Positions 1 to 8,150 of a stretch of DNA of 64,000 nt are shown here, in pieces; the stretch's first letter is position 1, and the number at the start of each line of letters is the position of its first letter. A model generated the notes under the pieces. The model had not been told where the DNA came from and made no database searches. It worked only from the letters and a program-made list of their open reading frames with translations. The translations under genes were made by a program, and so were the position numbers. Origin of the DNA: CBDFKU01 sp965248975 (lineage in GTDB: Bacteria > Chloroflexota > Dehalococcoidia > Lucifugimonadales > JAGWBF01); assembly GCA_965248975.1 (NCBI GenBank), contig CBDFKU010000019.1, positions 1 through 64,000 on the forward strand. Direction: 5' to 3'.

Positions 1-113
1 TGCATGTCGGATGAGCACCTCGAAGTCGCTTTGGCCTTGTACCACTTCAGTTACACCCCACTGCAGTTATCTGAACCTCAGGGCCTGGCTCATAATCGAC
101 AGAACCAGGCATC
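1..113 (+). pseudogene. Open-frame fragment cut by IS630 copy 1
   Basis: Frame 1 is open from the window edge into the insertion sequence. Joining the two flanks at the TA target gives an ORF that would have ended eight codons later, in the right flank near 1370. The stretch LEVALALYHFSYT is faintly like the C-terminal part of an integrase-core transposase, but it is too short to assign. It may equally be non-coding. Confidence 0.2.
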
Positions 114-115
114 TA

Positions 116-1339
116 GTACTCAGTCAACTCGGTGTTGGTAATTATTTAAGAAATCACTCAAAGTTGCTACCCTTTGGGAAGACAGAATCTACCCAAGGGG
201 TGGCAGTGATGGGACGACGGGAAAAGTATAGGGTGCGCTTGGACCAGGAAGACCGGGAACAACTCCAGCAATTGATTCGAAGTGGGAAGAGCCGGGCTCG
301 TGTGATGACCCGGGCGAGGATTCTACTAAAGAGCGATGAGGGTTGGAAGGCTCCCAAGGTGTCTGAGGCCTTGGACGTCTCCGTAGGCACAGTGTTCCGC
401 ATCAAGCGGCGTTTCGCTGAAGAGGGCATGAAGGGGGCTTTGCTGGAAAGGCCCAGGCCCAGGCCACGGAGGAAGCTGGACGACAAGGGAGAGGCCCACC
501 TCATCGCCCTGGCCTGCAGCGCCGCGCCGGAGGGCCACGACCACTGGACCCTGCGGCTGTTGGCCGGGAAAGTGGTAGAGCTAGGGTTGGTGCCCTCCAT
601 GTCCCATGAAGGCATCCGCAAGCGGCTCAAAAAAACGTTCTTAAGCCGTGGCAGAAGAAGGAATGGTGTATTCCTAAGGTGAGCGCCGACTTTGTGGCAG
701 CCATGGAGGATGTGCTGGACCTGTATGCCGAGCCCTATGACCCCCGGCGGCCGGTGGTCTGCTTTGACGAGACCTCGACTCAGCTGTTGAGCGAGCCACG
801 GCCGCCCCTCCCAGCGAAGCCGGGACAGCCGCGGCGACAGGACTACTTTGTACCGAAGGGAGGGCACCCGGAACCTGTTCCTGACCTGCGAGCCGCTGCA
901 GGGCTGGAGACACGTGGCCATCACCCAGCGGCGGACCCAGCAGGACTTCGCCCGTCAGATGCGTTGGTTGGTGGATGAGGCCTACCCGGAGGCCCCGGTG
1001 GTGCGAGTTGTTCTGGATAACCTGAACACTCATCGCCCGGCTTCCCTGTACGAGGCCTTTCCTGCCCCTGAGGCCCGGCGTATCGTAAAGCGGCTGGAGT
1101 TCCACCACACCCCCAAACACGGCAGTTGGCTCAACATGGCGGAGATCGAGTTCAGCGTCCTGGCCCGATCTTGCCTGAGGAGGCGTGTCCCCGATGAGGC
1201 TGCCCTCCGCCGAGAAATTCAGGCCCTGGAGGGGGAGCGAAACGCCGCCCGAGCCTCTATCCATTGGCGCTTCAACACCCAAGATGCTAGGGCGAAACTC
1301 CATCGGCTATATCCTTCAAATCACAGGTTGACTGAGTAC
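116..1339 (+). mobile_element. IS630-family insertion sequence, copy 1
   Basis: A 1,224-bp element has 13-bp terminal inverted repeats (GTACTCAGTCAAC at the left end, its complement at the right). It is flanked by TA duplications at 114-115 and 1340-1341, each within CTAG. A TA duplication and preference for CTAG are typical of IS630/Tc1-mariner-type elements. The same element recurs as a head-to-tail pair at 49385-51833. By eye copy 1 is identical to copy 3, and copy 2 differs at three places. Confidence 0.93.
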
Positions 1340-1342
1340 TAG
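209..1342 (+). pseudogene. IS630-type DDE transposase, frameshifted (copy 1)
   Basis: The first frame (209-682) encodes an N-terminal helix-turn-helix region of about 157 residues. A -1 shift at a run of seven A (629-635) joins it to the catalytic frame (679 on), as in many two-frame IS630 elements. The catalytic motifs are visible: VVCFDETS (first Asp), VVLDNLNTH (second Asp) and GSWLNMAEIE (Glu). Near 856-859 the bases TTTG stand where copy 2 has GAG. This adds one base and breaks the frame between DY and YRREGT, so copy 1 cannot make a full transposase without a second shift. The stop TAG is completed by the target TA. The start ATG at 209 was chosen because upstream codons lie outside the element. 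Confidence 0.85.
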
Positions 1343-1423
1343 TAAGGAATCACTGCCCAGGCCCGCTTAGGGGCCGGAAAACGACACCTCTACAAGAGAT
1401 GTCTGATGGCGATCACTTGGGCC

Positions 1424-2482
1424 CTAGAGTTCCCTTTGTGCGAAGCTGCTGGCGTCACCGTTTGACAGGTACTGACGAAAGCCATTGTCGAATACGAGCG
1501 ATGCTTCTCGCGGACCCTTAAACGCCCTCACAACCTTCTGAAACCGCTGGAGGGCTTCCTGGGCTCCGTTTCCTGCTCCCACTAGCTGAACCCTGGCCTG
1601 TGTCGACGGCGGGACTGAGTTCTCTAGCAGGGATAAAAGGTCTTCATCTAGCCCACTGGTGCCAACGACTAGGAATTTCTCGCAGCTACCCAGGAACTCT
1701 CTGGCCGTGTTAATGTGGGACTCAGGGCATACAATGTCAGCGACGGCCTTGCCTGCAAGAGGCGCAGTTAGAAGTGGGTAGAGCCACCGGTCACCGTTCC
1801 GCCTACTTTTTCGCTGTTTCTCTTTCACGATAACCACAGTGTTATCTACAACGATCTCTTCCTCTGCCGGTTTTGACGAAATGTCTAGCTCCCTAGAGAG
1901 GGCATCCCAATCTTTGGTCTGGTGTGTTGGGAAGGTGGTGAACCAGTTAATCGATCCATGCAGCTTAACGACCTTGGCTTGGCGGCCATTAGCGACGTAA
2001 TCTCCGATCTGTTCAAAACCCATTGTGGTGTCAAAGCTAGTGATGGCCTTTTCCAGTAGGTCGTCATAGTTGAGAACGAAGAATAGAACTTCATGTGGAT
2101 GTTCGGCCAAGAACTCGGACAGTAGCTCAACGTAGCACCCAGGCTCGTCAGTATAGGTCGTAGAGCATCTGAAGAGTAAATCACGCAAGTACGGAGGCAC
2201 TTGCCGGTAGGCTTCCCGAAGGCGCCGGTCACGATGTTGAGCATAGTGAGTCAGTTCTTTCTCTATGTTGTAGTCACCGATACCCAGATGTGACGTCAGC
2301 AGGTCGGCTATGACTCGGGCTCCTCCATAACGCTGTAACACCTCCCAATACGCTTTGTTAGCATTGAGGTCGAACAGGTCCTTCGCGAGGGGCGGTTTGA
2401 AATCCTGTCTATTAATAGGAGACGACCCATTCCAGACATCGTTAGACGCACCGGCTCCAAGAATGATGCAGAGTTTTTCCAT
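1424..2482 (-). CDS. SIR2-like domain protein (putative NAD-binding or NADase defence protein)
   Basis: This 352-aa protein begins MEKLCIILGAGAS. It carries the three signatures of SIR2_2-type Rossmann domains: the GAGAS nucleotide-binding loop, FVLNYDDLLEKA (the N-Y-D motif), and KLHGSINW (the His-containing motif). Proteins of this family are known as NAD+-consuming effectors in several phage-defence systems; here the activity is inferred. No further effector or sensor domain is recognisable in the C-terminal half. The start at 2482 is supported by GGAGG seven bases upstream, although the frame stays open to 2653. It lies 46 bp downstream of a zinc-ribbon gene on the same strand, next to two recombinase genes, so it is probably cargo of the element inserted in comEC. 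Confidence 0.7.
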   Translation of the reverse strand: MEKLCIILGAGASNDVWNGSSPINRQDFKPPLAKDLFDLNANKAYWEVLQRYGGARVIADLLTSHLGIGDYNIEKELTHYAQHRDRRLREAYRQVPPYLRDLLFRCSTTYTDEPGCYVELLSEFLAEHPHEVLFFVLNYDDLLEKAITSFDTTMGFEQIGDYVANGRQAKVVKLHGSINWFTTFPTHQTKDWDALSRELDISSKPAEEEIVVDNTVVIVKEKQRKSRRNGDRWLYPLLTAPLAGKAVADIVCPESHINTAREFLGSCEKFLVVGTSGLDEDLLSLLENSVPPSTQARVQLVGAGNGAQEALQRFQKVVRAFKGPREASLVFDNGFRQYLSNGDASSFAQREL

Positions 2483-2528
2483 TAGTCTGCCTCCGTCAAC
2501 ACTACCGAAGTCGCGAATAGGTCCCTGT

Positions 2529-2684
2529 CTACTTAGGTTCCTTCGTTCCCGTGTTTCTCTCGCGCGGCCTATCCCAATATGGGCTCTTGCATTTCGGGCA
2601 CATCGTGGGCTTACGGGTACCACGGGGCACCCATTCATGGTCGCATCGCTCACATCTGAACCCTTTAATCATGATCTGCGGCAT
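2529..2684 (-). CDS. Small zinc-ribbon protein, 51 aa
   Basis: A short ORF encodes 51 residues beginning MPQIMIKGFRCERC. It has two CxxC knuckles, CERC and CPKC, 15 residues apart, as in a zinc ribbon (IKGFRCERCDHEW, then TMCPKCKS). The tail is basic and charged. A purine-rich AGGGAAG lies about ten bases before the ATG; GTG immediately upstream is an alternative start. It is followed after 46 bp by the SIR2-like gene on the same strand, so the two may be co-transcribed. The divergent neighbour is the tyrosine recombinase. It could be a DNA- or RNA-binding regulator, a partner of the SIR2 protein, or unrelated to both. Function is unknown. Confidence 0.6.
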   Translation of the reverse strand: MPQIMIKGFRCERCDHEWVPRGTRKPTMCPKCKSPYWDRPRERNTGTKEPK

Positions 2685-2733
2685 CACATGCACTTCCCTT
2701 CAGTTCTATGGTTTTTATTATATGGGCAGAAGG

Positions 2734-2773
2734 TTGACACTGACAAGAACCTACTGTTATAATAATAGTAGGT
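2734..2773 (+). promoter_or_regulatory. Sigma70-type promoter with overlapping palindrome, before the recombinase genes
   Basis: A perfect -35 (TTGACA, 2734-2739) and perfect -10 (TATAAT, 2758-2763) are separated by 18 bp. An imperfect 25-bp palindrome (2749-2773, arms ACCTACT and AGTAGGT) is centred on the -10, which is where a repressor operator would sit. The site lies 33 bp upstream of the GTG start of the tyrosine recombinase. Confidence 0.75.
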
Positions 2774-2795
2774 AACTCCATGCAGGAGGCGGGCC

Positions 2796-3809
2796 GTGAC
2801 GACCTACTCCTTGGACCAGGCAGTAACCACATTTTTGGAGGCGAAGCATGCGTCTGGAGCTAGTCCCAAGACGATCCGAGACTATTCGGAGGTCCTGGGG
2901 CGTTTTCAGGGGTTCTCCGGTCACGTTACTCTCCAGCGGATGACCCCTGCTCTGCTGCGCCGCTACCTCTCCCATCTCCAGCAGGATGTCTCCCCCAACT
3001 CTGTGGCCTCCTACTACAGGATCATCCGGGCATTCCTCCGATGGTGCGCTTCCCAGGGGTACATCAAATCCAGCCCCACAGACCGCGTGGAGGCCCCCAG
3101 AGAGGTTAGGAGGGTGGTCAGGCCCTTCACCCCTGAAGAGGTCCGGGAGATGATGGAGTATCTGGGCCATAACCCCGACGCCTTCCTGGCTACCCGTAAC
3201 GTCGCCCTCCTGCTGCTCCTCTTGGACACCGGATTACGAATCTCTGAGGCCTTGGCACTGGGGAGGAGCTCGCTCAACGAGTCGGGCATCGTCAAGGTCA
3301 TTGGAAAGGGCTCCAAGGAGCGCTACGTACGGCTATCACCCCAGGTACTGGTGTCCATGGGGGCCTACATGACAGAAAGGGACCAGTTACCGGCCAGGAA
3401 ACGCTGTCCGGCCCTCTTCACTACCTGGGACGGTAGGCCACTGGCACCCCAGGGGTTCAGGACGGTCATGTCCGAGATGGCCAAGGACCTTGTGTGGGAC
3501 CATGTCCGGGTCTCTCCCCATACCTTGAGAAACACCTATGGGTGCTGGACCGCCATCGCCGGGATGGATACCGAGAGCATCAGGGTCAGCATGGGCCACA
3601 GTACCCAGGCCATGACTGCCAGGTACATTGAGTACGCAGCCCAGAGGAGGGCAATCCTGGAGCACCAGAGATACTCCCCGGCTAGGCTCCTGGAAGATAG
3701 AGTGGCGCTGGGAATGGAGGTGGGTCCCACAGACCCTGTTGTGGCTACAGCGGCCCTATCTGGGCATCCTGGTGCGTCTGCAGAGATATCTGCGGTGGAG
3801 GAAGGATGA
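2796..3809 (+). CDS. Tyrosine recombinase / integrase (XerC/D-like)
   Basis: This 337-aa protein has an N-terminal SAM-like core-binding domain (about residues 1-95) and a C-terminal catalytic domain. Visible catalytic motifs are the first Arg in DTGLRISEAL, the Lys in VIGKGSKERYV, the HxxR box in SPHTLRNTYG, the second His in SMGHSTQAM, and the nucleophile Tyr in ARYIEYA. It should cut and rejoin DNA at short recombination sites. The start is GTG at 2796, with GGAGG at 2785-2789. It is followed by the serine recombinase with a 1-bp gap, so the two are probably translated from one message. Having both recombinase types in one unit is unusual; the tyrosine enzyme could resolve or regulate rather than integrate. 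Confidence 0.88.
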   Translation: MTTYSLDQAVTTFLEAKHASGASPKTIRDYSEVLGRFQGFSGHVTLQRMTPALLRRYLSHLQQDVSPNSVASYYRIIRAFLRWCASQGYIKSSPTDRVEAPREVRRVVRPFTPEEVREMMEYLGHNPDAFLATRNVALLLLLLDTGLRISEALALGRSSLNESGIVKVIGKGSKERYVRLSPQVLVSMGAYMTERDQLPARKRCPALFTTWDGRPLAPQGFRTVMSEMAKDLVWDHVRVSPHTLRNTYGCWTAIAGMDTESIRVSMGHSTQAMTARYIEYAAQRRAILEHQRYSPARLLEDRVALGMEVGPTDPVVATAALSGHPGASAEISAVEEG

Positions 3810-3810
3810 T

Positions 3811-5565
3811 ATGGAATCTGTGATCTATAGCAGGGTGAGTACCGAGGAGCAGGCTAAGGACGTCAGAACCAGTCTGCGCTTCCAGCAGGAACAGTGCCGT
3901 GAGTACTGTCAACGGATGGGCTACGACGTATTAGAGGAGGTCACTGACCCTGGCCACAGCGGTCTCTCCTTGGAAACACCCGGCCTCCTCAGGATAAAGC
4001 AGCTTGCTGCGACTAGAGTCTTCGTACTGGTTGCTTGGAGCTCGGACCGGCTGGCGAGGGATGTAATCCGTCGTCGTCTCCTGGTGGACATGCTGAAGAA
4101 AGGTGGTGGTCGAATCGAATATGCCACCGAGAAGTACGAAGACAGCGATACCGGGGAAGCTATACAGGACATTTTGCAAGCCATCCACTGGCTGCACGCC
4201 CGAAAGAACCGAGAGAACGTATGGCGTGGTCAGTACCAAACCGCCAAGGAAGGACATTATATGCCCCGTTACGTGCGGCTAGGATATGACTGGACCGAGG
4301 TGTACCAAGATGGACCCAAGGCCGGTCGGAAGGTACCTGGAGCCCAGTTGGTGGTGAACCCACAGGAGGCACAGGTGGTCCGCTTCATCTTTGACCTTTA
4401 TGAGCAGATGTCTATGAAAAAAGTGGCCATATGCCTGAATGAGCAGGGCTACAGGCTACCATGTAAATCCCCGAAGTGGTCTGCCAAGTACGGAGACCGC
4501 ACCGAGAGACTGTTCCGGGACCTGGACATAAATACCATCCTGAAAGACGAGCTCTACACAGGCACTGTTACTTGGGGCAAGACCACCAAGCTCACCGGGA
4601 AGACACCACAGCCGATTAGCCGCCACGACCCGGAACTGCAGATCATAAGCTTCGAGCAGTTCAACCGAATCCAGCGCTTGATACGGGAAAGGTCGGTAAT
4701 ACCACCCAAATCTGTAAGCAGCCCTTACGTCTTCTCCGGCCTCCTTCGCTGCCCCAAGTGCGGGGGCCGGACCGTAGCCTGTATGGACCCCAACCACTCC
4801 TACACTGAGAAACAAAGAAGCTACAACTGCAGCAACTATCACCGGTATGGGACAACGGTCTGTAAAGGATGGGCTATTTACGAGCAAACTGTCAGGAAGG
4901 CGATAGTGTCCTTCCTTGCTGAGCTATTCACCGAAAGGTTACCCATCAACGAGTATCTGCAAGAAGAGGCCCAGGCGATGGCCCAGGAAGGGTCCCGCGA
5001 CAAGGCGGATAACGCCAGGGAGACCATCCAACAGGGGAAGATGGAGCTCAAGCGCATCCAGGAGCTTGCAGTAAAGGGCATTATCCAAGCTGACGAGGCG
5101 TCTGAGTTCGTCAGGGATGCCCGCGAAAAAATCGAACGGGCCGAGGGGCACATCAAGTCTTTAGAAACCCAGGCCCATGTTAAGGGCGATCTTGCACAAG
5201 CTCTCGACCTTCTTAACCAGGACCTCACCAGTATCATGGACCACCTTGGTGACGACGCTCTACGGAAGATGTGCCGTCAGGTATTCCGGGCAGTCACTGT
5301 AAAAGCATGGGGCCGAGGACGGAACCGTAAATCTGCGGTTACTGCCTGGGAGTTCACCCCGGAGTTACAGGGACTGCTGGCGGAGGGAGTTACACATTCG
5401 CCTGAGATGGCCAGCAGGTGGGAGGTTCCGGTTGACCTGAAATCCTCTGTCACATCCGATGGGAGTCGGCCCCTCAGCCCCAGGAGGAGGGCCTGGGAAA
5501 GGGAGGCCTGGGGCTCGGGCAGCGCCCGGTCGATTCCCCGCGAGACATCACCCCTGAGGTCGTAG
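3811..5565 (+). CDS. Large serine recombinase (site-specific integrase)
   Basis: This 584-aa protein has an N-terminal resolvase domain (about 1-150) with the catalytic Ser in YSRVSTEEQ and the Arg cluster in SSDRLARDV. A recombinase domain follows (about 170-290). Next comes a zinc ribbon (LRCPKCGGRT, later YNCSNYH and TVCKGW), then a charged, probably coiled-coil stretch (about 395-520). This is the architecture of phage and ICE integrases that use att sites. The ATG at 3811 follows a GGAGGAAGGA Shine-Dalgarno. The last 54 or so codons, after about 5400, lie in host comEC sequence read antisense. The natural C terminus of the excised form is therefore probably different. It is the best candidate for the enzyme that inserted this segment into comEC. 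Confidence 0.9.
   Translation: MESVIYSRVSTEEQAKDVRTSLRFQQEQCREYCQRMGYDVLEEVTDPGHSGLSLETPGLLRIKQLAATRVFVLVAWSSDRLARDVIRRRLLVDMLKKGGGRIEYATEKYEDSDTGEAIQDILQAIHWLHARKNRENVWRGQYQTAKEGHYMPRYVRLGYDWTEVYQDGPKAGRKVPGAQLVVNPQEAQVVRFIFDLYEQMSMKKVAICLNEQGYRLPCKSPKWSAKYGDRTERLFRDLDINTILKDELYTGTVTWGKTTKLTGKTPQPISRHDPELQIISFEQFNRIQRLIRERSVIPPKSVSSPYVFSGLLRCPKCGGRTVACMDPNHSYTEKQRSYNCSNYHRYGTTVCKGWAIYEQTVRKAIVSFLAELFTERLPINEYLQEEAQAMAQEGSRDKADNARETIQQGKMELKRIQELAVKGIIQADEASEFVRDAREKIERAEGHIKSLETQAHVKGDLAQALDLLNQDLTSIMDHLGDDALRKMCRQVFRAVTVKAWGRGRNRKSAVTAWEFTPELQGLLAEGVTHSPEMASRWEVPVDLKSSVTSDGSRPLSPRRRAWEREAWGSGSARSIPRETSPLRS
5396..5406. other. Junction of mobile segment with comEC (candidate att site)
   Basis: To the right of about 5400 the minus strand reads ComEC up to ...SHLLAISG. 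To the left the frame becomes unrelated sequence (ECVTPSA...) and lies within the 3' end of the serine recombinase gene. Family members continue LHVG at this point. The exact crossover bases cannot be fixed without the other end of the element. Confidence 0.7.
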
Positions 5566-6146
5566 ATGCCGCGCCGGGCCGGGTCACCCAGGCCTTCCCC
5601 GGTTACACGGACTTTCGGGAAGGACATGATGGAGTGAATACCCTGGGCGGCCAGATAGGCCTGGTAGTCGAAGTTGCCTAATTTAGGGGGAGCCTCGAGG
5701 CTTCCACTAAGCTCCAGCCTGTCCCCGTAGCGGAAGTAGGGCTCATCCCGAGCCTGAACCAGCTCAGCGGTCGGCCGCGCAACCACCTGGACCCGGCCGG
5801 TCTTCTCCTCCCAGCCCCGTCCGAGGTCCACCGCCCGGACGGACACCACCATCTCCACGCCCGGCCCGGATAGCTCCGGATCGGTGGACACAACTCCCCG
5901 GACCACAACGGGACCGGTTCCATCTGAGGGGGCGAGCCCATCCAAGTCCTGGGAGACCTCAACCCTTACCAGGCTCAGGACCAGGCCCAGTACAGCGGGC
6001 CAGGGAGAGTAGCCGGTCCTCCGGGAGATGGGAATCAGGATGAGCGCCGCCAGGCTGAACAGGGACAGGGCCGCCAGATATGGGTCCAACTCCAGACCCA
6101 ATAGCAGGCCCAGGACCCACACCGCGGCCAGGACGACCAGCTTCAT
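5400..6146 (-). pseudogene. comEC: ComEC/Rec2 N-terminal part, truncated by insertion
   Basis: About 249 residues match the N-terminal portion of ComEC, the inner-membrane channel for DNA uptake. There are hydrophobic segments at about 1-45 and 50-65. A DUF4131-type region contains YGDRLELSGSLEAP and LGNFDYQAYLAAQGI. The beginning of the competence domain follows (ALLLGLRGRLPSDV, STGTSHLLAISG). Full ComEC proteins are about 700-800 aa, with most membrane helices and the metallo-lactamase-like domain after this point, so the channel is lost. The ATG at 6146 has GAGG upstream. The chimeric frame runs to a stop at 5277 inside the inserted segment. No C-terminal comEC piece is seen elsewhere in the window. 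Confidence 0.85.
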
Positions 6147-6200
6147 GGCCGTGTTCCTCGCAGGAGTTGCCTAAAGACCCTGACGCCTGAAAGGCCAGGT

Positions 6201-7568
6201 TTAGCTGACTCTGACCATCTGGATCACTTGGCCGATGTCCTCCACCTGGTCCAGGTTCCAGAGACGTTCGAGAAGGCGATCGGTCCGCCCATCATCCAGC
6301 ATACCCCCCGCCAGTGAGCGGAACTTCTGCTCGATTTCCTGGTCCGTCATGGGGTTCTTCCAGTGGCCCCGGTAATAGGGCACCTCGATCGAGGAGATAC
6401 GCTCTCCTGAGGAAGTAACAACCTCGACGGTGCTAAGCAGGGCCTCTGGCGCCCTGCGGTCGGCCTCTTCGGAGGCGGAAACCTTTACTTTCTTAACCAG
6501 GTCCAGAAGCTTCGGGTCACGGAGGTATTCGTCTTCGAAGTGGCCGACCTCGACCGGACCATGCATCAAAGCCACCGCTACCGTGTAGGGGATGCTGTGG
6601 TCGGCCGTCTCGCGGTTCGACGGGTGCCATTTCTCTGCGTCACCGGCCATGATATCCACGGCCTTCTGCAAGGTGCGAACATGGACCTCCCCAACATCCC
6701 CTATGCCAGAAAGCTTGCCGCGCACGTCCAGCGCCGCCTCGACCGCGGTCTGAGAGTACAACCCCATGGGGAACCGCTTCAGCGAGGACTCCATGATCTT
6801 GAAGGTCCCATCTTTCCTGGCCAGCTGCTCAATAGGGAACGGGCCTCCGCTCACGGCCTGGAAGAACCCGCCCTCTCCCTCGAAGATGGGCGATGGTCCT
6901 GTGAGGCCCCGCTGGGCCAGGAGGGCCGCGAAGACGGCGTTACGGCTGGCGTTGGCGTGGGCACAGCCCTTCCACATGGAAACCTCGCCGATGCGGGTCT
7001 GGTACAGTGTGACGTTGGGCGCGATGCACAGGTTCAGGACCTGGACCGCCTCGTCCCTGGACAGGCCCATGATCCTCGCCGCCGCTATACCCGACGAGAT
7101 GGCTCCCAGGGTAACGTAGTCGAACCCCCGGGAGGTCACAGAAACCGCGTCGCACAGCCTGCAGAACACCTCGTAAGCCAGGACAGTTGCGGCGATAACC
7201 TCCCGGCCGCTGGCGTGGGCCACTTCGGCCAGAGGCAGGATGGCCGCCAGGTTGTCGCTGGGATGCCCCGGGTCCTTGCCTGTATACCCGTCGTTGAAGT
7301 CCAGGTACCTGATCATCACCCCGTTGGCGAAGGCCGCCATCTCGGGAGAGGTTCTCTGGCCGGACCCCAGGACGGTCGAGGGCTGGGTGCTGGACACGGT
7401 GCCGGCCAGCTCCCGCGCTATCCTGGACGGCTCGCTGGAGTACCCTCCAAAGGCGCAGCCGATGGAGTCCAAAATCATCCTCTTGGCCTGCTGTACCACC
7501 GGCGCTGGAAGGTCGTCGAAGCTCAGTGAGGCGGAATAGGAACTCAGGTCTTCTACGATCTTGTCCAT
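6201..7568 (-). CDS. MmgE/PrpD family protein (2-methylcitrate dehydratase-like)
   Basis: This 455-aa protein has the length and layout of the MmgE/PrpD family. There is an all-helical N-terminal domain with ILDSIGCAFGG, then ANGVMIRYLDFNDGY and HPSDNLAAILPLAE, then a smaller alpha/beta domain (about 270-400). Family members include 2-methylcitrate and cis-aconitate-type dehydratases and epimerases, but most catabolic paralogues have unknown substrates. A second member lies nearby at 8151, separated by a lipoprotein gene on the same strand, and the two are only distantly similar. No prpB or prpC is present, so a methylcitrate cycle cannot be claimed. Confidence 0.85.
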   Translation of the reverse strand: MDKIVEDLSSYSASLSFDDLPAPVVQQAKRMILDSIGCAFGGYSSEPSRIARELAGTVSSTQPSTVLGSGQRTSPEMAAFANGVMIRYLDFNDGYTGKDPGHPSDNLAAILPLAEVAHASGREVIAATVLAYEVFCRLCDAVSVTSRGFDYVTLGAISSGIAAARIMGLSRDEAVQVLNLCIAPNVTLYQTRIGEVSMWKGCAHANASRNAVFAALLAQRGLTGPSPIFEGEGGFFQAVSGGPFPIEQLARKDGTFKIMESSLKRFPMGLYSQTAVEAALDVRGKLSGIGDVGEVHVRTLQKAVDIMAGDAEKWHPSNRETADHSIPYTVAVALMHGPVEVGHFEDEYLRDPKLLDLVKKVKVSASEEADRRAPEALLSTVEVVTSSGERISSIEVPYYRGHWKNPMTDQEIEQKFRSLAGGMLDDGRTDRLLERLWNLDQVEDIGQVIQMVRVS

Positions 7569-7595
7569 AAAGGTACCCCTCGTAATGCTTGATTC

Positions 7596-8132
7596 TTATA
7601 GGCTACAGTCGAATCCGGCTACCTGCCGGCCCAGCTCAACATCGAGACCCTCGGCTTCCGCGATGCCTTGAAGCGTGCGGCAAGCATCCTCGAAACGCTC
7701 CCTGGAGGCGTCCAACCCCGGCTGCAGGACCTTCGCAACAGCCTCGGCCTTGGCCGTCGACTCCACCACCGATGAGTAATGGTCCAGGGTGTAGTCCAGG
7801 CGCTCCTGGAAAGCGACTCCGGTCCTTACGAGCTCCTCGTGGGCCTGGGACACTTTCGCAGGGGGGACGATGGCTCCGAGTCTGTCGATGACGGCGATCC
7901 TCCATAGCTCGGTTTCGCCCTTAAAAAACCTTGCGGCGGTCCCAGCCCTGCTGCTGGATTCCGACACCTGTGCTTCCAGAGCTGCCAATCCGTCGGCCAC
8001 GTCCTGAAAAATGGCGTCCAAACGTTGGTAGTATCGGTCCAGGTCTGGTTCTTGATCTCCGCTACAACCAGCAGCCGCAGCACCGAGCGCCGACAGTAAG
8101 AGGCAGGCGACTACACCCGACAGGACTTTCAA
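7596..8132 (-). CDS. Putative lipoprotein, 178 aa
   Basis: The N terminus is a lipoprotein signal peptide: MK, a hydrophobic run, then the lipobox-like AAAGCSG with Cys at residue 23. The mature part is predicted helical (alternating polar and hydrophobic residues, several AxxxA stretches) and has no motif I recognise. It sits between two MmgE/PrpD genes on the same strand with gaps of 18-27 bp, which suggests one transcript. Function is unknown; it is exported and membrane-anchored by inference. Confidence 0.65.
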   Translation of the reverse strand: MKVLSGVVACLLLSALGAAAAGCSGDQEPDLDRYYQRLDAIFQDVADGLAALEAQVSESSSRAGTAARFFKGETELWRIAVIDRLGAIVPPAKVSQAHEELVRTGVAFQERLDYTLDHYSSVVESTAKAEAVAKVLQPGLDASRERFEDACRTLQGIAEAEGLDVELGRQVAGFDCSL

Positions 8133-8150
8133 GGTTGGATGGCACCCGTA

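Noticed and set aside
154..924. Long minus-strand frames across the IS630 copies (also 49423-50571 and 50648-51418)
   Set aside because: They are antisense shadows of the transposase. The GC-rich codon pattern creates open frames, and no domain is recognisable.
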